The notes beneath the pieces were generated by a model. It ran no database searches. It had not been told where the DNA came from and was given only the letters and a program-made list of their open reading frames with translations. Positions 7,736 to 16,271 of a stretch of 64,000 nt of DNA are shown here, piece after piece. Numbering within the stretch: position 1 is the first letter of the stretch; the number at the start of each line of letters is the position of its first letter. The position numbers and the translations under genes were made by a program. Source of the stretch: Marinomonas aquiplantarum (GTDB lineage Bacteria > Pseudomonadota > Gammaproteobacteria > Pseudomonadales > Marinomonadaceae). The stretch covers positions 434,001 to 498,000 of the forward strand of contig NZ_QNRF01000001.1 of NCBI RefSeq assembly GCF_003314975.1, given 5' to 3'.

Positions 7736-9371
7736 AATAAAGATCCTTTAACGGTAAAGTGAATTTTTCAGCGTCTTCTGGCGTCAGTTTGGCCAGTTTT
7801 TCCAATAAGTAGCGCGACCTTAGATGCATTCGTGTCGCCAATTTTTTATCAAAGATAAAGCGCGTTGAGGTCGCAAAGGAGCGAGCCAATCCCGCCGCCA
7901 TGCGAACCTCAAAAGTGTCATCATCATGCTGTTTGGCAAAACGACGACCAAAACGATAGACCTCTTTCGCACTTGCCATCATACGTTTTCGAGTGGCACC
8001 ACTGAGCACCTGCAAGCGGTAAATAGACACCATCAGCACGGACAAGTCTTGCACATAATCGAAATAACTCGCTCGATGCAGGTCAATGAAATAAATGCGT
8101 TTCTCCAAGCCGTCGTAAATCAGGTTGTCGACGTTAAAGTCTCCATGGGTGAGAACACAAAAAGGCGCCTGCCAATCCTGCTCTAGCAAGGCCACATCCG
8201 CCACCAGCGCATCAAAGCTCGGCATAAGATGCTGACAAATCTGGGCCTCTTGTTTAAAAAACTCTGGATGCACCTTGCGACTGTCGCCAATTCGTTTACT
8301 TAGCTGCGCCATAAATTGAGCCGAGCAGGACTCCTCCGTCAGAGTGGCTTTCCAAGTTTGATTGAGGGTTTTAAACAGTTTTTTTAACGCTTCCGATAAC
8401 GCCGCTTCGTCTTCTCCTAGAAGTAAGGCTTCTAATGTTTTCCCTGGAATGTGTTCAATCAGTAACGAAGATTGCTCTCCAGACTCATTGGCTTGCGCTA
8501 GTACGCTAGGCGCTAGCTTAGGGTCAATGTCACGCCAGTGATTCACACCCGCCACTTCTTCTTCAATTTTGCTGCGTTCGCCTTCTTTATATACGGCCAG
8601 TACTTCTTGACCACTTTGGTCTTTGTGAGAAATCGCAGCAATGGCACTACCAGAACGAGTTAATGCTAAGCGACGCACCTTTAAATCACTGAGGTCATAA
8701 TTGAGGTTGGCAGCACTGTCCAATAAATGCGGGTAGTTTTGTAAGCTGGCCACTTGGCCAAGGTCGGATTTAATGAGTGCATCTGCGACCACACTAAGTT
8801 GTTCGATTAGACGCTTTAAACAAACATTACTAAGAATCGACGCCCTTAGCTCATCATCCCCTAAGGTTAATTTCACTTTCAGGGTATCTGCTTGCAAAGC
8901 CGCATAATTCGCCAGTAATTTTTGACTGCGTCGACCTAGCTTAATGCCCGTACGTCGCGGTTCCTGCTCTAAACCGAACTTCACTAAATCGAGACTTCGC
9001 TTTACTTTCTTCATGAGCTTGATGCAGGCATCAGCGGAAGGGTGCTCATAGGGTTTATCCAATGTTCCTTCTAGCACACAATCAAAACAGTGCTGAGTCA
9101 ATGAATCTAACGCCACCGCAAGGGAACGCATTGCACTAACACGAGAATAAAAACGTCCTTTTGTCTTACGTCGTTGCAATAGGCCTGCAGCTTCTAAATC
9201 AATCTTTTCACGCAGTGTTTGCACATACCCACGGCGACTGCGAATACGGGGTAAAACATCGGTTGAGCAAGAAGTATAAAACTGAGTAACCAACTGACAA
9301 TGTGTCTCCACTTCATTGAGAAGGAAATACACATGTTCTTGTAAAGCGGACAAATTCGTAGCCGAAGGCAT
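7728..9371 (-). CDS. APH-like kinase with an N-terminal helical domain
   Basis: A 547-residue protein. The C-terminal half is an aminoglycoside-phosphotransferase/choline-kinase-like fold: a strand near EVLAVYKEGERS may carry the ATP lysine, HGDFNVDN (409-416) is the catalytic loop and FIDLHRASY (D430) the metal-binding aspartate. The N-terminal 240 residues are almost all helical and basic-rich, somewhat like PhoU helical bundles; that likeness is only an impression. Its target is probably a small molecule or a sugar or amino group of a peptide rather than an antibiotic. It is the first gene of the cluster, with ATG at 9371, and the promoter should lie in 9372-9610. Confidence 0.78.
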   Translation of the reverse strand: MPSATNLSALQEHVYFLLNEVETHCQLVTQFYTSCSTDVLPRIRSRRGYVQTLREKIDLEAAGLLQRRKTKGRFYSRVSAMRSLAVALDSLTQHCFDCVLEGTLDKPYEHPSADACIKLMKKVKRSLDLVKFGLEQEPRRTGIKLGRRSQKLLANYAALQADTLKVKLTLGDDELRASILSNVCLKRLIEQLSVVADALIKSDLGQVASLQNYPHLLDSAANLNYDLSDLKVRRLALTRSGSAIAAISHKDQSGQEVLAVYKEGERSKIEEEVAGVNHWRDIDPKLAPSVLAQANESGEQSSLLIEHIPGKTLEALLLGEDEAALSEALKKLFKTLNQTWKATLTEESCSAQFMAQLSKRIGDSRKVHPEFFKQEAQICQHLMPSFDALVADVALLEQDWQAPFCVLTHGDFNVDNLIYDGLEKRIYFIDLHRASYFDYVQDLSVLMVSIYRLQVLSGATRKRMMASAKEVYRFGRRFAKQHDDDTFEVRMAAGLARSFATSTRFIFDKKLATRMHLRSRYLLEKLAKLTPEDAEKFTLPLKDLYFE

Positions 9372-9610
9372 AACATCTTTTACCTTTAAATAGTCTTCTT
9401 CACTTTAATTCAACTAGACAACAACTTAATGACACTAATGTGACAGAAATATGTCAGCAAGCTACCTACCTGAGTCTGGGCCCACGTGCATAAACGCGTT
9501 TTTTTATAGTCCAATCAATAAAATAGACCATAAGATCAATATTTTCACATGACTTTTTAAGCAAAATATCGCTACTATCATGATTCACTGCTGGGGAGAC
9601 GTCACTTAAC

Positions 9611-11122
9611 ATGGATATCGATTTTAGGGTAAAAATTCGACCACATAGAATGTATTCTGGGGCTTCACAAGACACAGAAAGAAGAGATCTGGCTGTGTTT
9701 GAAAGTGATCGTGGTCGCATCATCAACTCCGCCGCCATTCGTCGCCTACAACAAAAGACGCAAGTCTTTCCATTAGAACGTAACGCTGCGGTTCGCAGTC
9801 GCTTAACCCACTCCATGGAAGTACAGCAAGTGGGACGCTTCATCAGCCAAACCATCTTTAAAAATCTATCCAAAGAGCAACAAGAAGCTTATGGCCTAAT
9901 AGGTCTAGAACGACAGTTTGAGTCCTTGGTAGAAATGTCTTGTTTAATGCATGACGTCGGCAACCCATCGTTTGGGCATTTTGGCGAAGCGGCTATTAAC
10001 CAATGGTTTAACGAACGAATCACCACCTTATTTCAACGTGATGACATCACAGACAGGGACGCCAATCTCACTGGGTTAAAAACCGATCTATGCCACTTCG
10101 AAGGGAATGCTCAGGCACTTAGGATTGTCCATTCTTTGCAGACGTTAAACCTGACTTATTCGCAATTATCCGGCATCCTAAAATACACTCGTCGCGGTGA
10201 TCAGGCTAAGCCGACGAAAAACGATGACAAACATTATTTGCAAAAAAAAGTCGGCTTTTATTTAAGTGAAGCGCCCATAGTAGAAACCATTAACGACACC
10301 TTAAATACTCGAAACCATCATCGCTCTCCCTTTGCTTACGTGATGGAAGCAGCAGATGATATTTCTTATTGCATTGCAGACATAGAAGATGCGGTTGAGA
10401 AGGGCATTTTAAAATTTGATGAGCTATTACTCAGATTAAAAGAAGAGTTCCAAATCATCATAAGCAATCAAGGGAAATACCCTAAGATCAATGAAGATGA
10501 TGCAACACAAATGTCAGACTTGATCGAAAAAAGTCTATGGCAATACAAACGAACCAACATCATCAGTGACTTTTTCGTGCAATTCAGAGTCGCGATCAAT
10601 ACAAAATCGGTACAGTATGCCAGCGAACAATTTATTGAACACATCGAAGAAATTTTCCATGGCTCCTACAACCAAGCCTTACTCGAAGACGGCAGCTTGG
10701 TTCATGCCATATTGGACACATTAAAGGCCGTCGCCTTTAAGCACGTATTTTGTTCTGAGGAAGTGCAAAAACAAGAGCTGCAAGGCTATCGTATTATTGC
10801 TGGACTACTAGATATCTACCTGCCTTTGTTACAACTGGACCGAGCAAGCTTTGAAAAGATAATCAATAAAGAAGGCCACACACCGCTTTATCAAACCCGC
10901 CTTTGCAATAAAATTGCCGGTCGCCAACTGGCGGCTTACCACAAAGCCATGTCGCAATTAGCCGAATTTAAACAAGAGTTTGAGGAAGATATTTTACGCA
11001 ATCTCAGTGATAATGCTTGGGAGTTCTACTTTCGCTGTCGTCTTATCCAAGACTACATCAGCGGCATGACCGACCAATTTGCTTATGACGAATACCGTGC
11101 TTTGCATGTAATTGAGAGTTAA
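9611..11122 (+). CDS. dgt: deoxyguanosinetriphosphate triphosphohydrolase
   Basis: A 503-residue HD-superfamily hydrolase that splits dGTP into deoxyguanosine and triphosphate, trimming dNTP pools. Visible motifs are RRLQQKTQVFPL, RLTHSMEV (His67), and the HD pair in LMHDVGNPSFGHFGE (His114, Asp115), followed by AADDISYCIADIEDA, which carries the remaining metal ligands. The length is close to E. coli Dgt at about 505 residues. Upstream is a GGGGAG element about 11 nt from the ATG. The gene is followed 6 bp later by a GNAT gene and then tag, forming a compact nucleotide/DNA-maintenance operon. Confidence 0.93.
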   Translation: MDIDFRVKIRPHRMYSGASQDTERRDLAVFESDRGRIINSAAIRRLQQKTQVFPLERNAAVRSRLTHSMEVQQVGRFISQTIFKNLSKEQQEAYGLIGLERQFESLVEMSCLMHDVGNPSFGHFGEAAINQWFNERITTLFQRDDITDRDANLTGLKTDLCHFEGNAQALRIVHSLQTLNLTYSQLSGILKYTRRGDQAKPTKNDDKHYLQKKVGFYLSEAPIVETINDTLNTRNHHRSPFAYVMEAADDISYCIADIEDAVEKGILKFDELLLRLKEEFQIIISNQGKYPKINEDDATQMSDLIEKSLWQYKRTNIISDFFVQFRVAINTKSVQYASEQFIEHIEEIFHGSYNQALLEDGSLVHAILDTLKAVAFKHVFCSEEVQKQELQGYRIIAGLLDIYLPLLQLDRASFEKIINKEGHTPLYQTRLCNKIAGRQLAAYHKAMSQLAEFKQEFEEDILRNLSDNAWEFYFRCRLIQDYISGMTDQFAYDEYRALHVIES

Positions 11123-11128
11123 AGACAT

Positions 11129-11587
11129 ATGAAGATACGTAAAATTCAATCTCGCGATGCGTTAGCTTGGTCAGCGTTGAGAATAGAATTTCTCCCTGAA
11201 ATCAAGGATATCAGCCAGCAAGAAGTAAATGACTTTTTTCTAGGCACCTATCCTAATATAAAAGAAGTTTTTATTGCACTTGATGATACCAGCCAAAACA
11301 TGATTGGTTTTATCGAACTAAACCTTCGCAATAACATTCCCGGCAGTCGCCAACAAACTACCCCCTATATTGAAGCTTGGTTTGTCTCCCCTAGTTACCA
11401 AGGACAAGGCATTGGCAAAGCGTTAATCAAAACAGCGGAAAACTGGGCGAGAGAGCAAGGCTTTCATGAACTAGGCAGCGATGCGCCAATAACCAATGAA
11501 AAAAGCGTCAATCTTCATAAGCAACTTGGCTTTAACGAAGTAGAGCGAGTCGTTTGTCTACTAAAACGGTTAACCCATGACTCTTAA
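11129..11587 (+). CDS. GNAT acetyltransferase, AAC(6')-like
   Basis: A 152-residue GNAT protein. Its layout follows aminoglycoside 6'-N-acetyltransferases: IGFIELNLR in the beta-strand region, PYIEAWFVSPSYQGQGIGKA as the acetyl-CoA pyrophosphate-binding loop (Q/R-x-x-G-x-G/A), AENWAREQGFHELGSDAP, then HKQLGFNEVERVVCLLKR, which is typical of chromosomal AAC(6')-I enzymes. Aminoglycoside acetylation is therefore possible, but the natural substrate of a chromosomal copy may differ. It lies 6 bp after dgt and overlaps tag by 11 bp, so it is co-transcribed. No mobile element is near. Confidence 0.8.
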   Translation: MKIRKIQSRDALAWSALRIEFLPEIKDISQQEVNDFFLGTYPNIKEVFIALDDTSQNMIGFIELNLRNNIPGSRQQTTPYIEAWFVSPSYQGQGIGKALIKTAENWAREQGFHELGSDAPITNEKSVNLHKQLGFNEVERVVCLLKRLTHDS

Positions 11588-12191
11588 AGAAACAAAAAAC
11601 CGCTGCACTTGGGCTGATTCTGCTCCCGACTTTCCTCGTTATCACGATACAGAATGGGGCTTTCCTGTGGCAGAAGATCAACGTTTGTTTGAAAAACTCT
11701 GTTTAGAAACATTCCAGTCTGGCTTGAGCTGGCGGACTATATTGGCAAAGCGAGACAGCTTTCGAGAAGCCTTTCAACACTTTGATATTCAGACCGTCGC
11801 ACAGTTTGGGGAGAAAGAAGTAGCAGAGTTATTGGCAAACAAGCACATTGTCCGTAACAAACGTAAAATCCTCGCTGTCATCAACAATGCTAAACGTGCC
11901 CAAGACATGATAAAAGAAGAAGGTTCCATTGCAGCCTTTCTATGGCGCTATGAACCTGACGAAGCCACACTACCGCCCCCAGAAACACAAACCACTTGCC
12001 CTGAATCCATCGCGCTTGCCAAGGAACTCAAAAAACGCGGCTGGCAATTTGTTGGCCCCACAACCATCTATGCTTTTATGCAATCTATGGGACTCATCAA
12101 CGACCATGCCGAAGGCTGTTTTATGCGAGAAAAAATTGATCGGGCGAGGCAAGAGTTTAAGCGACCATCTCGAGCCAATCCCTCAAAATAG
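11577..12191 (+). CDS. tag: DNA-3-methyladenine glycosylase I
   Basis: A 204-residue Tag-family base-excision repair enzyme that removes 3-methyladenine. It opens RCTWADSAPDFPRYHDTEWG, the diagnostic Tag start, with a zinc-ligand cysteine and the YHDxEWG signature. FEKLCLETFQSGLSW follows with the helix and the acidic residue, and VGPTTIYAFMQSMGLINDH with Cys later forms the C-terminal zinc site. It starts inside the 3' end of the AAC(6')-like gene, giving an 11-bp overlap. Length matches E. coli Tag (187 residues) with a slightly longer tail. Confidence 0.94.
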   Translation: MTLKETKNRCTWADSAPDFPRYHDTEWGFPVAEDQRLFEKLCLETFQSGLSWRTILAKRDSFREAFQHFDIQTVAQFGEKEVAELLANKHIVRNKRKILAVINNAKRAQDMIKEEGSIAAFLWRYEPDEATLPPPETQTTCPESIALAKELKKRGWQFVGPTTIYAFMQSMGLINDHAEGCFMREKIDRARQEFKRPSRANPSK

Positions 12192-12195
12192 CACT

Positions 12196-12225
12196 TATCT
12201 GTCATTTCACGATAGCTGACAGATA
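12196..12225. terminator. hairpin between convergent tag and GGDEF genes
   Basis: TATCTGTCA and TGACAGATA form a perfect 9-bp stem with a 12-base loop, just after the tag stop and before the end of the convergent GGDEF gene. The T-run is poor, so it is a probable but unproven bidirectional transcription end. Confidence 0.45.
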
Positions 12226-12238
12226 GTAGAAGTAGTTA

Positions 12239-13171
12239 TTAACCCAATACTTTGGACTGAATTTGCTCTTTGCCTAGCTCTTTTGCTAATAAAAGTTGTG
12301 CATCGGCTTCTTCAAAATACGTCCAAAAGTCTTGTGTCACTTCAGGTAAGCCATGTACCAAACCAATACTCACAGAGATAGACAGGTTTTCTCCCATTGC
12401 GCTAAGGTCAATGCTATTCACCGCATCAAGAATACTTTGAGCCTTGGCCTGAGCATAGTCTAGTGTCGCCTTCGGCAAGACTAAGACAAATTCATCGCCA
12501 CCGTAACGGGCCAAAATATCCGTGGGTTGAAGACAGGTTGAGACGTGACGAACAAAGGTATGCAATACCTCGTCACCACCATGGTGGGTTAAATCCGTAT
12601 TTAACTGTTTAAAGTTATCAATATCCAACACCAGTACCGCTATCGGTGTACGACCATCAGCAATGAAAAACTGCGACTGCTTGGTTTCAAGGTAGCGTCG
12701 GTTTGGAATGTTCAAAAAATCATCTTTAATCACTAGCTGCGCAAGACGCTCTTTTTCCGCTTGCAACAAATCACGAAGTCGACGCTCTTCCGTGATGTCT
12801 CGATCCGCGCCGATATAGAGCTCAGGTGTTCCATCTTCGGCGCGATTGATCACTGTTCCTTTATTAGCAATCCAGCGATACTCACCATCCACTAGAAAGC
12901 GATACTCCCCCTCAAATACATCACTGTCTCCCTGCACTATGGCTTGCCATGCTTGTTCGGTTTCGGCTCGATCATCTGGGTGTACGTATTCCAGCCACAT
13001 CAATGGGTCATACGATGTTTGTGCAGAAAAGTCTTCATTCGGTATGAGCGAAGCGCTTACATCTCGTCCGCCTGAATAATGATTAATGACGAAAACATTT
13101 ACTCTTGCTAGTGCAGCCGAGATCGACGGGTCATTAAACAAGACATCAAGTGCTTTTTGCTTACTCGCCAT
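12239..13171 (-). CDS. PAS-GGDEF diguanylate cyclase
   Basis: A 310-residue soluble protein. A PAS_3-type sensor spans about residues 25-135 (FEGEYRFLVDGEYRWIANKG, GADRDITEERR), followed by a short coiled linker and a GGDEF domain. The active site reads ARYGGDEFVLVLP, so cyclic-di-GMP synthesis is expected. Where the inhibitory RxxD I-site should lie, five residues before the motif, the sequence is QPTD, so the arginine is missing and product inhibition may be lost. There are no membrane segments. It is monocistronic and convergent with tag. Confidence 0.9.
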   Translation of the reverse strand: MASKQKALDVLFNDPSISAALARVNVFVINHYSGGRDVSASLIPNEDFSAQTSYDPLMWLEYVHPDDRAETEQAWQAIVQGDSDVFEGEYRFLVDGEYRWIANKGTVINRAEDGTPELYIGADRDITEERRLRDLLQAEKERLAQLVIKDDFLNIPNRRYLETKQSQFFIADGRTPIAVLVLDIDNFKQLNTDLTHHGGDEVLHTFVRHVSTCLQPTDILARYGGDEFVLVLPKATLDYAQAKAQSILDAVNSIDLSAMGENLSISVSIGLVHGLPEVTQDFWTYFEEADAQLLLAKELGKEQIQSKVLG

Positions 13172-13513
13172 AACGGCTACCTTATATTGAGTTCATTACG
13201 TGAAGCTGAAAAATTTGTTCCGTTTAGGCAACCGATAATAAGTTTAGTCGTTAGTCTTTTCAACGCAGTGAAAACAAACGTTACATATTTTATCCTTGTT
13301 TTAAAAAGAAAAATCCTTCTTAGTGCCGGCCCTGCTTTAATCAATCGAATTCACTGTAAAGCGCCCAAATTTAGTGCGGAAATTAAACATTGCATCGAAA
13401 CATTTTCGGTCTTAACGTCCATTATTGCTGGTCACAAAATGCACGATTAGAGCTTTTAAAATTGCTCTGAATGATGGACAGTGTAAAAACAAGAATGGTG
13501 CAGTGTGTTATTT
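13172..13513. promoter_or_regulatory. intergenic region with a possible LacI-type operator
   Basis: This 342-bp gap separates divergent genes (GGDEF and LacI regulator) and should hold both promoters. I see one candidate operator, the interrupted palindrome CGAAA-CAT-TTTCG at 13396-13408, about 105 bp upstream of the regulator. LacI-family proteins bind such inverted repeats, but the centre is not the usual CG, so confidence is low. No ORF, tRNA or strong terminator was seen. Confidence 0.3.
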
Positions 13514-14524
13514 ATGTCGATTAAAGAGATAGCTACCCAATTGGATTTGTCGGTATCCACAGTGTCTCGAGCACTAAACGATTACCCAGACATTAGCCCG
13601 AGAACCAAAAAACGTGTGTTAAAAGAAGCCGCACGACAGGGTTACCAATTAAAAGGCGCGGATGCGGCACATTGGGTACAATCTAAGCGTGTTATCACGG
13701 CCATTGTGCCAAACCAAGACATGCAATATCTCGACACCATTCTTTCGAAGGTACTTGCTGGAACACGATACGCTCTACAAGCAGAAGGTTATTTGCTGCA
13801 AGTGGTCACAATCGATACTGGCAAGCAGGAATTGAGTGAATTTGAACGCCTTGTTAAAGCTGGCGATCAAGACGGTTTCTTGCTCCTTCGCACTCGGGTC
13901 AACGACCCCAAAGTCCATCGTTTACTCAAGCTTAACGTGCCTTTTGTGTGTTATGGACGCACCGAACGGGCGACGCAGTTTGCTTGGTTGGACTTGGACA
14001 ATTACCAAGTCGGCCAACTCAGTCTCAATCAACTTTACGAACAAGGTCACCGCCACATTGGTGTGATCTCGGTCAGCGAGCGCTATTTTTTTGCTCATGA
14101 AAGACGTCGTGGTATTCAAGACGCCGCGACTCAGCTTGGACTAACAATCGCTCCCGAACACTGTCTAGAAGTTGGCTTTGATGAGGAAGAAAGCTATCTC
14201 GCCTGTGCCGAGTTCCTGATCCAGCATCCAGACATCAGTGCGCTGATTTGCCTTACCAGCACCAGCGCACGCAGTGCCGCATTAGCGGTAACACGATTAC
14301 ACCACACCCAGCTCAACCACAAAGCAGAGCCGGTGAGTGTAATTGGTTGTGATACCCCTGCCGATGAGCTGACCGCCAGTATGGGGATCACCAGCATTCA
14401 GCAAGCGCCACCCGGACACATTGGTGAGCAACTTGCCAAGATGATGGTGTCGCGCATCAAGGGAACCCCTGTAAAAGAGTTACAGGTCGTGCTAGCACCA
14501 GGAGTGGTGAAAACAGGCTTTTAA
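13514..14524 (+). CDS. LacI-family transcriptional regulator
   Basis: A 336-residue regulator. The N-terminal helix-turn-helix reads IKEIATQLDLSVSTVSRALND followed by the hinge helix region, then a periplasmic-binding-like sensor domain (VITAIVPNQDM, GFLLLRTRV, HRHIGVISV, ISALICLTS). The ATG at 13514 is chosen because the earlier in-frame start at 13505 is GTG and would add three residues before MSIKEIA. It lies 50 bp upstream of a sugar importer operon in the same direction. Repression of that importer, relieved by its sugar, is the usual arrangement. The inducer is unknown. Confidence 0.88.
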   Translation: MSIKEIATQLDLSVSTVSRALNDYPDISPRTKKRVLKEAARQGYQLKGADAAHWVQSKRVITAIVPNQDMQYLDTILSKVLAGTRYALQAEGYLLQVVTIDTGKQELSEFERLVKAGDQDGFLLLRTRVNDPKVHRLLKLNVPFVCYGRTERATQFAWLDLDNYQVGQLSLNQLYEQGHRHIGVISVSERYFFAHERRRGIQDAATQLGLTIAPEHCLEVGFDEEESYLACAEFLIQHPDISALICLTSTSARSAALAVTRLHHTQLNHKAEPVSVIGCDTPADELTASMGITSIQQAPPGHIGEQLAKMMVSRIKGTPVKELQVVLAPGVVKTGF

Positions 14525-14574
14525 GCCCAAAAACGTTCGGAAAACTCGTATAAAAATAACATGAGGAAACGACA

Positions 14575-15924
14575 ATGAATCAATCGCTGACGATCACCCG
14601 TTCCATGCTGCTCAGTGGCTTATTACTGAGCCCATTATCCAATGCTGCTACGGTTGAGTTCTGGACGGCACAGACTCAATCAGATCGACTGCAAACCATT
14701 GAACTCTTGGCCAGCACCTTTGAAGCCTTAAACGATGGTGTCACCGTCAAGGTGGTGGGCGTAGACGAAAACGAAATGGCTACGCAAATGGCAGCGGCCG
14801 TTGCAGCTGGGACCACACCGCAATTAATCGAAGTGAACTCCGAAATCATCATGGCATTGGGAGAAGAGGGCATTGTCGACACACAAACTCACCAAGGCGT
14901 TATTAACGACATAGGTAAACGCCGCTTCCATACCGGTGCCCTAACCACCTTGACATCTCCACAAGGGCAATACTATGGCTTGCCGTATCATGGTTGGATT
15001 CAAGGCATTTGGTACCGTAAAGACTGGTTTGATGAAAAAGGGCTCGCGGCACCTAATACTTGGGAGAACATCGCAACCGCTGCCAAAGCCCTGACCGATA
15101 AAGCCAACAATCAATACGGCATCTTAGTTGGCACCAAGCAAGATAGCTACACAGAGCAAGTGTTCACACAATTAGCCCTGTCCAATAATGCCGCCGAATT
15201 TGATGCTGAAGGTAATTTAGTATTTAACAGCCCAGCGACCCTAGAAACCATCCAATATTATAAAGACCTCGCCCAGTATAATCCTCCAGGACCACAAAAT
15301 TGGCGCGCACGAGATTACTACCTACAAGGTAAAATGGGCATGTTCTTCTATTCCACCTATATTATGGATGATTTGGCCCTTGCAGAAGTCGCCAAAGGCT
15401 CCTTATCTTCCGAGAACTTCAAAGAGTTAAGCGGTGGCACCTTCGACCCAGAGTTAGTCAAAAACACCGCCTTTGCGCCCATCATTTCCCATAAAAGCGC
15501 AGCCTCTTACGGCACCTTATCTGGACTCGTGGCGCTGAAAACCAGCCGCGCGGCAGACGCCAAGGCAACCAAAGACTTCATTGAGTTTATGTACGACCCT
15601 GCCAGCTACATTACTTTTCTACATATGGCGCCCGGTGGCATGAACCCTATGTTGAAGGGCATTGCCGAAGACCCAGCCTACTTAGACGATCCAAACGGTG
15701 TATTCAAACTCTACGGTGCAGACAAAATGAAGCAAATTGTGTCTGGGTTTGATGACATTCGTTCTTTCTCTGTGGTCGGCGGTAAAACCTTCCCGGCTTC
15801 AGGCGCCATTTTTGCCAAGTCAGTTATTCCTCGAATGATTTATGACGTCACGATTGAAGGCAAAGATCCTCAAGCCGCACTAGACAGTGCAGAGGCGGAA
15901 ATGAAAACCATCATGGGTGAATAG
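14575..15924 (+). CDS. sugar ABC transporter substrate-binding protein (CUT1 type)
   Basis: A 449-residue periplasmic binding protein with a Sec signal peptide (MNQSLTITRSMLLSGLLLSPLSNAA). The mature form begins ATVEFWTAQTQSDR. SBP_bac_1-family features are FEALNDGVTVKVVGV, the GLPYHGWIQGIWYRKDWFDE segment, and PNTWENIATAAKALTD. A good AGGAAA site precedes the ATG. It is the first transporter gene after the LacI regulator and is followed by two permeases and an ATPase. The substrate is probably an oligosaccharide or sugar, not predictable from sequence. A hairpin-repeat array separates it from the first permease gene. Confidence 0.9.
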   Translation: MNQSLTITRSMLLSGLLLSPLSNAATVEFWTAQTQSDRLQTIELLASTFEALNDGVTVKVVGVDENEMATQMAAAVAAGTTPQLIEVNSEIIMALGEEGIVDTQTHQGVINDIGKRRFHTGALTTLTSPQGQYYGLPYHGWIQGIWYRKDWFDEKGLAAPNTWENIATAAKALTDKANNQYGILVGTKQDSYTEQVFTQLALSNNAAEFDAEGNLVFNSPATLETIQYYKDLAQYNPPGPQNWRARDYYLQGKMGMFFYSTYIMDDLALAEVAKGSLSSENFKELSGGTFDPELVKNTAFAPIISHKSAASYGTLSGLVALKTSRAADAKATKDFIEFMYDPASYITFLHMAPGGMNPMLKGIAEDPAYLDDPNGVFKLYGADKMKQIVSGFDDIRSFSVVGGKTFPASGAIFAKSVIPRMIYDVTIEGKDPQAALDSAEAEMKTIMGE

Positions 15925-15943
15925 ACAATAGACCCCCTCCCAG

Positions 15944-15965
15944 CCTCCCCCTTAGCAGGGGGAGG
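15944..15965. repeat. C/G-rich hairpin element flanking the 45-bp array
   Basis: CCTCCCCCT and AGGGGGAGG form a 9-bp perfect stem with a four-base loop, 20 bp after the binding-protein stop. The sequence style (blocks of C and G, CTCCC...GGGAG) is like that of the neighbouring repeat units and of the element at 16215-16233. Confidence 0.7.
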
Positions 15966-15975
15966 AGCAGACTGT

Positions 15976-16155
15976 TGTTATTCCTTCCCCTTATCTTCAA
16001 GAGGAAGGTTTGGGTGGGGTTGTTATTCCTTCCTCTTATCTTCAAGAGGAAGGTTTGGGTGGGGTTGTTATTCCCTCCCCTTATCTTCAAGAAGAAGGTT
16101 TGGGTGGGGTTGTTATTCCTTCCCCTTATCTTCAAGGGGAAGGTTAGGATGGGGT
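15976..16155. repeat. tandem array of four 45-bp palindromic repeats
   Basis: Four copies start at 15976, 16021, 16066 and 16111, exactly 45 bp apart, and a decayed fifth start is seen at 16156. Each unit reads roughly TGTTATTCCTTCC then CTTATCTTCAAG then a GGAAGG block and GTTTGGGTGGGG. Within each, CCTTCCCCTT and AAGGGGAAGG-like arms form a stem of about 10 bp around a six-base loop. Copies differ by a few substitutions. Because 45 is a multiple of three, both strands show open frames made of 15-residue repeats; these are by-products, not genes. The array lies between the binding-protein and permease genes. Confidence 0.92.
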
Positions 16156-16214
16156 TGTTAATTTTTTAACCCCTTCTAGCCAAGGAGAGAGTATTCCTAG
16201 GAACTTCTCGCTAT

Positions 16215-16233
16215 CTCCCCTTGTTAAGGGGAG
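16215..16233. repeat. hairpin element at the right end of the repeat array
   Basis: CTCCCCTT and AAGGGGAG form an 8-bp stem with a GTT loop, followed by GGCTAGGGTGGGGTC. The trailing GGGTGGGG matches the tail of the 45-bp units, so this looks like a related dispersed element that ends 38 bp before the permease start. Confidence 0.7.
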
Positions 16234-16271
16234 GGCTAGGGTGGGGTCAAATGTAAAAAAGGGAAGCAAGT

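Noticed and set aside
15976..16155. CRISPR-like appearance of the regular repeats
   Set aside because: The repeat unit is the whole 45-bp period, without unique spacers, and there are no cas genes nearby.
15911..16169. Open frames on both strands made of 15-residue repeats
   Set aside because: They arise from the 45-bp tandem hairpin units, since 45 is a multiple of three. No start signal or independent coding evidence is present.
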